A DNA stretch of 64,000 bases from Tuctoria greenei (lineage: Eukaryota; Streptophyta; Magnoliopsida; Poales; Poaceae). Below are positions 56,601 through 64,000 of the stretch, piece by piece; the stretch's first letter is position 1; every line of letters starts with the position of its first letter. The notes beneath the pieces are model-generated. The model was not told the DNA's origin. It ran no database searches and worked only from the letters and a program-made list of their open reading frames with translations. The position numbers and the translations under genes are program-made. Location of the stretch: positions 66,462,933-66,526,932 of the forward strand of contig JAYESD010000004.1 in the NCBI GenBank assembly GCA_036927565.1, in the 5' to 3' direction.

Positions 56601-58824
56601 TAGGGGACTCCTATAGGGATCATATCAATGCGTAAACTAGACGTACGACTTGACGACACATGAGTAACCTTAGCGATCACGACGAACGGACGTCGGTGAC
56701 GTCAAGCAAGGTATGTCAGGGCAAGGCTCACCTTGTAGGCATTTCGCCGAACATCTTGGGTGTGTACTTGATTCGGTTACTTCATTAACATTCCAAGAGC
56801 ACCTTGGCACATGTCCTTGTCGATTGCCACCCCAGAATAGACCTGCATCCATAGATCAGCATTGAACGGCAACACACTTAGTTTTGCCTTGTAACCATTT
56901 CATCGAACACCTTGGATGCAGTCACCGATCCAATCACTCTTGCAAAATAAGAGCTAACCTTGGATCAACGGTCGATACAATTGTGTCAACGACGCGTTCT
57001 GGGATCTCATACATCACATACATCCTTTGCTTTGCTGGTAGGGTGCAACCATTGCGCGGAACGCCCAAGGATGCGAGGACAGCAGAAGGAAGGAAATGTG
57101 GTTGCGGACCTTTTGACGTGCATAACCGCTGGGGAACGAGCTTGAGTTGCCAAGGCATCGAGGATGCGCCATGGCTGCGAGCAGAACGGGCGCTCTGTGC
57201 GGGTGCAAGCAACAGCAAGCAGAGCAGAGGAGGGGAGCCCGCGTGCAGCACGTCGTGGCCTCGGCAAGGGCTGGAACACGGCACAAACACGGCACGACGC
57301 GACCAGGCAAGCAGCAGGGTGGCCACGGCCCGCGCTGCAGGCGGCCGTGAGGAGGCGCAGCCTGGGGCGAGCGGTGCATCGTGGCGCTGGCGCGGCAGGG
57401 AGAGGCGACACGCGCGGGGTGGAGCAGCCAGGGCGAGCGGTGGCCGACGTGGGGCGACGCCGCGGCTGCCGGGAGGCAAGCCGACGGGAGCGACGCGAAT
57501 AGGGCGACACGCGCGGGCTGGCAGTGAGGGGGCGTGCGCGACGTTGGCGGCCGAGGCAGACGGACGGACGGGCCGGCGTTGAGCGGCACGCAGGGGACGG
57601 CGGGGGAGGTGCGCTGGCGTTGGCGCAAGAGGCGGCCGCCGGGGAGGATGCAGGGCGAGCGGCGGCAGCAGAGCCGGCGAGGAGGAGGCGCGGCGCTGGC
57701 GGTGGAAGCCGGTGGCCGGGAGACGAGGCGGCGGCCAGACGCGGAGGAGGCGCGCGGAGTCGGGCGAGCGGCAGGCGCGGCCGCGCGCGCGGAGCAAGCG
57801 GGCAGGCAACACGGGCGGACGCAAGGGAGCGGGGAGGCGAAGAAGAAGGCGCGGTGCCGCTGGTGCTGCAGCCGGCAGCAAGGAGGTGGGGCGGCGGAGC
57901 CGCTGGCGGCGTCGCCGGGACGGATGAGCGGGCGGCGTGCGTGGGAGGAAGAGACCGGAGGAGTGTCAGGAGGAAGAAGATAAGGACCGATGTCTCCGTC
58001 TCCGTGGCACATGCAGCGCGCCTGCATGGACGCAGGGGAGGAGGTGCCGACCTGACTGGTGGGGACCACCTGTGGGACCCACCTCCCTCACTCTTCTTTC
58101 AAAAATTCAAATAGGGCTAGCAAACATGCTTCAAAAATAGTCAACTTTGGCCTAGTGAATAAATAAATTGTGGATAATTTTATTGTGCAATCAGATTTCA
58201 AAACTCAGCAAGTTGAATTTGAACTCAGGTTAGAATTTGAATTCAGGTGGTGATACTTGACTCAAGGAAATAAATAGTAGATTAGGTTCAAAAATCCTGA
58301 AACTTTGATGTTAACCTTTTTGAACCATAAGGGACCTCAGGAAAAATTTGGAGTTGATTTGGACAAGGTTGAGCACAATGTTTAAATTTGAAGTCGACAT
58401 TGATTAAACTCTCAGTACGTGTCCAATAAATGGGAAACGTGCTTCAAAATTTTTTAAACTTTACCAAGAGTCTATTTGAAATATTAGAAGGTCATGGAAA
58501 AATTTATAGCCGTAGATTTGAATTTTTGTGAATGTCTCATTTTAGGGTTGGAATTATTCCTTTTTCTTCCTCTCTATTTTGTTTTCTTTTCTCCTTTAAT
58601 TCTTCATTGAAAATGTGAATACTTGGAAATTAAGGATTTTACACCTTAAGTTCCAAAATACAATAGCAAACATGTGCTATATGTAAAATTTTAGCAAGTT
58701 CCTATTTCTAGTGAACATGGGTTAACTCATATGATTCATTTGAGTTTGGATTTCCAAGTCCACTTTCAAAAATTTTAAGTTCGCAGTTTTGCGTTTTTGT
58801 TCTTCTGAAAAGCGGGCTTTTACA
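53689..58824 (-). repeat. 5' LTR of the LARD
   Basis: Partner of 43801-48886, estimated by eye at roughly 95% identical. It keeps the segment missing from the 3' LTR (about 56866-56910). Confidence 0.93.
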
Positions 58825-59814
58825 GACACACTGACAACAGGGGATGTCTAGAGATCACAATGAACTAGATCAAAATTATTGGATGCTCTACTGCCGGATG
58901 GACTAAATGGCAGACGCACATGTCGCCCTAACTGACAAGCATGACAAATAGGGTCCTTAGTGCTCTTAGTACAAGTAATGAAACCCGAACTAAAATGCTT
59001 GGAATGTGCTTCATGTCCTAGATTACCGAGATGACTATGCTAAAGCGTGGAGGTGGGGTTGGCTGCTGCAGCAAGGGCATGAACACTGGTGGAGGGGAAT
59101 GGATAAAGGTCACCAGAGCTGTTGCACCTAGCGATGACGCTCGTAGTTTGTAGATCCTTCAAAGAAAGGACAAAAGGGTCAAACTTGATTGAATAGTTGT
59201 TATCAATGGTAAAACGATGAACTAAAATCAAGTTTTTAATGATGCCAGGTGAACTAGAACATTGTGAAGAGAAAGCGGTCGTGAAGGTGTAGAAAACAAA
59301 CAAGGGCCAGTAGAGGTAACCGGTAGCAATGACCCTTACCAACAATGATAGAAGAAGGCGTCGAGGAGGAGGGTTGGTGGGAAACCGAGATATTACCAGC
59401 ATCCAATGTCATGTGAGCGTCAGCACCTTAGTCGACGTACCACTTCAAAGGCAATGCCGGTGGCTGGAGCTGCATCGTGCTCTAGGCATTCGTGTGAGTT
59501 GTTTGGTCCCACGAGCCTCCATGCATATGTGTCCGGGGTTGTTGAACATGCGTCGGGGGTGACATGGACGACATCGCCTGTGCATATGATGGAGAAGGCA
59601 CAGGGACACCGGTCGGGAACACGCCAGTTCCCAGGTAGTAGACTTGTTGGCCGAAGACTACGCCCGGGTGTGTCATCGTGAGTGCCTAAGGAGGGAGTGC
59701 AGAGTGGCTCGGGAACTGCTGGTCGAGACGTAGGCTGAGGACGCCGTTGATTGTGTGATGAGGCCACACTTGGACAGTTCCCGACCACGGGGTGAAAAAC
59801 GATGGCAAGCTAGG
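58825..59814 (-). pseudogene. Copia-B gag C-part, protease and pre-integrase
   Basis: From right to left: a gag C-terminal linker (59810-59450); the protease, where the usual WxxDTGAxxHM reads WYVD-stop-GADAHM (about 59440); a PR body (RFTIDNNYSIKFDP, DLQTTSVIARCNSSG, 59240-59090); and the pre-integrase zinc motif (CHACQLGRHVRLPF, about 58940). The first integrase aspartate is kept (HCDL, about 58850), followed by a TAG where Trp is normal. The 5' part of gag lies beyond the insertion at 59815. Confidence 0.88.
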
Positions 59815-61432
59815 TGTTGACAACTCCTAAGATATACTAACAAATCATCCTCGGCAAAGGCGCCAGAAATGCTTGTTGGTATTTCATAACACCACAGATC
59901 ATCACCGGTAAAGAGATGAGATCCGCAAGCGCACAGAAGATACCGTTGTAGCATTTCACCCATGAGTATTCCCAAGGGTATCGTATTTATCCCAAAGGAA
60001 GGCAATGGATTAAAGTACATACTACTCTTATGGTCAAGCTATGGGATACTAATCAATTATCCGGACAGGGGGTAAGTTGATAATAGGGGTAGTGTGACAC
60101 ACACATAGGCAATATATTCTAAAGGGTAAATGGGTCCTAGAGGGAGATTGGATTAAGAGTTAGAGAGTTGCTCCTACAATGCTCCTAATACATATACATA
60201 GCCTAATGTAGATACTAATTTTCATGTCAACGATGAATTCCTATGCAATGCTATTCAACAAATCGGGCACGGGCTTACCCCTAGCAATACTAGGGCGACT
60301 CCCGCCAAGAGCCTGTGACATAGCCGAACGTGGAGGATTACAAAGGACAGATAGGGCTCTCACCACCTACTACCTACCTCTTCAATCCGTGGGTCTACGA
60401 GACATCCAACGCTACTTAAATACCCTAGCACCATGCTAGCATACTAAGAAAATACCTTAAGAGCTGCAGCACAAGCCATCCTAAGGCAATGAACTAAATC
60501 ATCGTTGAACCAATGTTGATTGCATCGCGTAGTTATTCATATTAACATAACCATATCATAACTACATAGAATATAGTGGGGGTCTATAGTGTTTATGACC
60601 ATAAGATGTGATCATGAGAGTACAATCATAAAGACTACCTTCCACTTACATGGACTCCACAATCAAACAAGAAATGCTTTGTCCAAGAATATGTATAAAA
60701 GAAGACTAAAGATAATATCTTTATTGGGCACAAAGTCACAAATACAAGAAGGAATACATGACACATACCATTCCCAATGTGTAATTGGAAAGAGAGACTC
60801 CTTCTACTCCTTTCTCAATTTGGACTTGGGACTACAGGCTCTCCTCTCTACATCCTAACTCCTCTATGGACTATGGAAGATAGTGTATACAATAGAATGA
60901 TGCCCAAGTGGTGTGTTGAAGTGAGGGGTATGGGGTCCTATTTATACTAGTGTTGAGGTCGGTTCCCGCCACCAAAAGCGCGTGAATCAGTCGTCATTGA
61001 CTTGAGGGAGCCGGGAGGAGCCAACACGTGGAAGTTGACCGCGTTTGGTGCCAGAACCAGGTCGGTCAACCCCCTGGTTCGGCCGACCTGGTCAGGGCTC
61101 CAAACGGCCCGTACTTCCTCCAGGTGGCTGCCAGGTGGGTCCCATTGACTGATATTGGTGCTACACTGTTGGATGGCCTCGGATACTTCTGTTTGTGGGC
61201 CATTTGATCCATGTGGTGCCATGTGTCATCGCCTGATTGGCTGGGATGATATTTTATAGGATTGTTCCCCATACTTTTCCTCAATTCCTGTATAAATATC
61301 TGCATACACATATTTCTCCAAGTACAAGTGGAAATAGGTCAAGTAGAAAGGTGATGTGTGCAAGAAATGATCAATCCTTCACATAATTAAGTTATATTGA
61401 TGGCTGAAATTGGTATATAACATCCGTCAACA
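59815..61432 (-). repeat. 3' LTR of the Athila-like element
   Basis: 1618 bases, minus strand TGTTGACGGATGTTATATACC ... GAGTTGTCAACA, perfect 8-base inverted ends TGTTGAC(A/G). Homologous to the solo LTR 34108-35781, for example over the CGGGCACGGGCTTACCCC block (34613 and 60265). Confidence 0.9.
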
Positions 61433-61448
61433 AACTCCCCCAAGCTTA
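61433..61448 (-). promoter_or_regulatory. Polypurine tract of the Athila-like element
   Basis: Minus strand TAAGCTTGGGGGAGTT directly before the 3' LTR start. A similar AAGCTTGGGGGAGGG tract recurs at about 62808-62824. Confidence 0.8.
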
Positions 61449-64000
61449 TCCTTTGATCGTCCCGAGCAAAGTCAAGACTTTAGATTCATGATCAGGAGTT
61501 GCTACAATGTCCTACCTTTCGAAGTACCAAGTGCACAACAAAATACTCTACCTAGTATTGCAAAAAGTGGCTATGGTACTTCACCCTTCTTAAGTCACTA
61601 TGGGAGTTATGCCTTCTCCTATTCATGACTAATTGAAAGATAGAACAGCAAATGGAGCAAGCATTGCCTAGATATCAAGTTCCACTTAAATTCCGGAGAG
61701 ATTCAAATTAGATTATAAGTACCTCAATTGATTCTCTCAATCACTCCTTTGTGTATAGTGGAAATATGTCCTCACCAAGGCATTATGCCTATAATATTCC
61801 TACTCTTTGAATATGGCTTGTATGTGGAGCTTGGTAGGGAAAGTAAGTAAACATATTTGCAGCACATAATATTGCTAAGTCAAAAGAGCAAGCCTTAGGA
61901 GAAATCAATTCAAACTTTTGAATCAAGACTTGTGCATGTGTGATGGAATGGAGGTGGATGTGGAAACATTGAGATGACTCCTTTTGATGTGGACTCTCTT
62001 TATTGCAAGGATGAAACAAGGCTACCCCTTTTTTTATGCTTATGGAGTGAGCATTTTTTTTCTCATGCTTATGATATAAGCATGCATTTTTTTTCTTGTA
62101 GCCATGTCTTCTACTCCTTTTTATGCAATAACTTGAAGAGAGTGTTAACTATGAATAGCATTGAGTTTCTCTTTTTATTGTGGAATGGTGGATATGATGG
62201 AATTTTGCTTCCTTCTAGTGTACAAGTATAGCATGTGCAAGTGAAGTCTTGAATTAAAAAAGAATTGAATGATTTCTCACATAGGTCTATACTAGTTTGA
62301 CTAGGCTCAATGTGAAAACAAATATCATATGCATAAGGTGTTGTCTATGTATGAATATCATATGACTTTGGTAGGTATTTCCAATCAAATGAGGGAAACT
62401 TAAATCTTGATAAATTTTCTCTGGAAATCTAAGTTTCACTTTCAAAATAGGAATAGCAGCCCTATTACTAATTCAAATATCCCAACAACCTAGAAGTAGA
62501 TTAAGCTTTTGCTACCCACAATTTCTAAATCAAGGCAAAGTTAATTTTAGCCAATTTAAGCAATATTCGGAGAGTAGCAAGTTGTAAACTAGGGACTTAG
62601 GGAAAATAAAACAGAGCAACTATTCATCATCTCATCTATGTGAATTCTAAATCATTCTTACCGCACATGTTTATTAAGCAAAGCAAATCTAAGTTCCTAT
62701 TTTTATATTTTTTTAGATGCATGGTGGATGGTGAATGAATGGAAAGTATGTAATGGATGATTTGAAATAAAAATGCGGTGGGTGTGATACAAGTTACCTC
62801 AAGTGGGGGCCCTCCCCCAAGCTTATTCTTGATCAAGGTTCATGATAGGGATTGAAACCCTAACGACGGAGGTAGGCCATAAGTTAGCCTATCCTTGTTG
62901 CAGCGTGGCTTTGACAATGGAGGGTTGAGTGTTGATTGTTGGGTTGCCTCCCATGAAAACCATGAGTGTGGTTGAATAGAGTGTTTTCGATGTTGATCGT
63001 CCGCACATCAGGGTCTCCATGTGTTGGGTGTGATTTGTCATTCCTTGGCTAGGATAATGATAACCTTTAGATCCAAAGGAATGTCGTGCACTCAACATAC
63101 ATTGTGTATGTTTCGTCATTCTTTGGCTAAGGTGTATCATATCTTTTTGCCATAAGGGAGTGACATGTGCCCAACATGCATTGGGTATGATCAGTTGTTC
63201 CTTGGGTAAGCTACAACATATCTTCTAGCCACATAGGAACAACTTGCACCCAATGATGGTGGCAAATCACTTGAGCTTGAATGAGTGCTTAGAATAGTTG
63301 AGAGCATAATGGTCTCACCCATTCGTGGCAGCCCATTGGTTGCTCAAGGAGGGTTCCTATTTCAAATCTCTAGCCTCGTATAGTTATGATTGACCTTCGG
63401 GCATAATTTCCGATAGGTAGCAACCATCCTCATTTACTCCTTGGCCAAGAGATGTTGAAATGGGATCCTCTAGGGATCCTAACAATCAGCTTCTTGAATG
63501 CCTGCATAGTAATATTACTCCTGCAAACTTCCTCTCTTGAATAGAGAGGGATGGTTAGCTCTCGATACTTGTACAAATGAACATTAAGGTTAGGTAACCG
63601 AACTTTCATTTGTACATACGGGGAAGAACAAAATCAAAGATGCATTGGTTCCAATGTCAAGTGTATCCATGATCAATGTGTTATTCATTGATAAGAGTGG
63701 AGCTTTATGGATACTTCATGTTGCATATTTTCTAAAGATCCTACTCATAGCAATGCATGTGATAGAAATATACTATATGGATCCCTACATCTTTTAAAGT
63801 TTCTAACCATCTTAGCTTTCAAGAGCAAATTTTAACATTTAGACCATGACAAACAAGATTCTCAATTTTATCCTCCTGAACTTCACTAGGAATTTAAAAT
63901 TTAGTGACTCCTCCAAAAAATTAATTCCATTTTAGAGCAAGGATATCACTTATTCCTAGGAGTTTAAAATCTAGTGACACCATCTATGCATGAAGCTCAA
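61449..64000 (-). other. Non-coding interior of the Athila-like element
   Basis: AT-rich; only short open frames with no recognisable domain. It would be the env-like/untranslated region after pol. A degenerate tandem repeat lies at 63021-63256. Confidence 0.55.
63021..63256. repeat. Three degenerate tandem units of about 80 bases
   Basis: Units begin at about 63021, 63102 and 63178 and share the pattern TTGGGTATGAT, TTCCTTGGCTAAG, ATATCTT and GGAATGACTTGCACCCAACA. Confidence 0.65.

Larger units (their letters stand above)
43801..58824 (-). mobile_element. LARD-like non-autonomous LTR retrotransposon, 15.0 kb
   Basis: LTRs of 5086 and 5136 bases flank a 4802-base interior. TSD GACAC is at 43796-43800 and 58825-58829. 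A PPT lies beside the left LTR and an iMet-type PBS beside the right LTR, so it lies on the minus strand. The ends are TGTAAAAGCCCGC ... CCGGTCCTCACA (CCGGTCCCCACA in the other copy). No gag, protease, RT or integrase is present in any frame. Very long LTRs and a non-coding interior above 4 kb define LARDs such as barley Sukkula; Gypsy origin is suggested by the PPT (AAGGGGGAAGGA) and LTR start. Confidence 0.93.
24739..59814 (-). mobile_element. Copia-B, split by three large insertions
   Basis: A minus-strand Copia element in pieces: 3' LTR (24739-25034), RNase H and RT C-part (25040-26001), RT N-part (41914-42540), integrase (42541-43800), and integrase N-part, protease and gag C-part (58825-59814). 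Leaving out the Tat-2 insert with one TSD copy gives an unbroken frame just before YVDD, and leaving out the LARD with one TSD copy gives an unbroken frame in the integrase, which proves the two junctions. The 5' part of gag and the 5' LTR lie beyond the right-hand insertion. Its own stops show it is dead. Short LTR and motifs suggest the Ale/Retrofit group. Confidence 0.9.
59815..64000 (-). mobile_element. Athila-like LTR retrotransposon, 3' part
   Basis: Minus-strand element whose 3' LTR (59815-61432) ends inside Copia-B gag and whose interior continues past the right window edge. No gag-pol is visible in the 2.5 kb of interior shown, which corresponds to the region between pol and 3' LTR. 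The GGGTTGCCTCCCATGA motif (62941) and the PPT context are familiar from grass Athila-type Gypsy elements; that assignment is from memory. The preceding base group is ctagg (59810-59814), a candidate TSD. Confidence 0.75.

Overview
The window is plant nuclear DNA from a grass (Poaceae, most likely panicoid). The basis is the retroelement families, GC-rich leaders, intron-bearing cargo genes with GT/AG borders and CACTA transposons with grass-style subterminal repeats. I see no free-standing host gene, no tRNA or rRNA gene, no CRISPR and no prokaryotic feature. Almost every base belongs to transposable elements inserted into one another. Many borders can be fixed to the base by target-site duplications (TSDs) and, at three coding junctions, by a reading frame that runs on when the insert is left out.

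Left block (1-9351). A partial Gypsy LTR (1-2635, minus) is inserted into the reverse transcriptase of a decayed SIRE/Maximus-like Copia element (2636-about 9091, minus) that has lost integrase and RT catalytic residues. Its LTR carries an array of palindromes.

Middle block (9352-24511). CACTA-1 (TSD GAT) carries a decayed PTTA/En-Spm-type gene. Inside it lies a plus-strand Tat-type Gypsy fragment (10142-about 22280). Inside that is a minus-strand gag-only LTR element (12045-21674, TSD CAAAC). Inside that is a second CACTA, CACTA-2 (13008-18075, TSD TCT). CACTA-2 is the highlight. It has captured a five-exon gene for a SUMO-conjugating enzyme (SCE1/Ubc9-like, 154 codons, active-site Cys kept, one splice donor broken), a two-exon piece of an Argonaute PIWI domain, and a third unknown ORF with an acidic tail.

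Right block (24512-64000). A minus-strand Copia element (Copia-B) starts with its 3' LTR at about 24739 and is split by three insertions. (i) A complete Tat-type Gypsy, Tat-2 (26002-41913, TSD GTATT/GTATC), has an antisense extra ORF and two further solo LTRs inside it (34108-35781, TSD GGCGC; 36870-38314, TSD ACATG). (ii) A 15.0-kb LARD-like non-autonomous retrotransposon (43801-58824, TSD GACAC) has 5.1-kb LTRs and no gag-pol. (iii) An Athila-like element starts with its 3' LTR at 59815 and runs off the right edge; its LTR family is the same as the solo LTR at 34108.

Functionally, only Tat-2 keeps a nearly complete set of retroelement domains. The others are decayed or non-autonomous. The DNA transposon cargo is the only material with a link to host cell biology (SUMO conjugation, RNA silencing).
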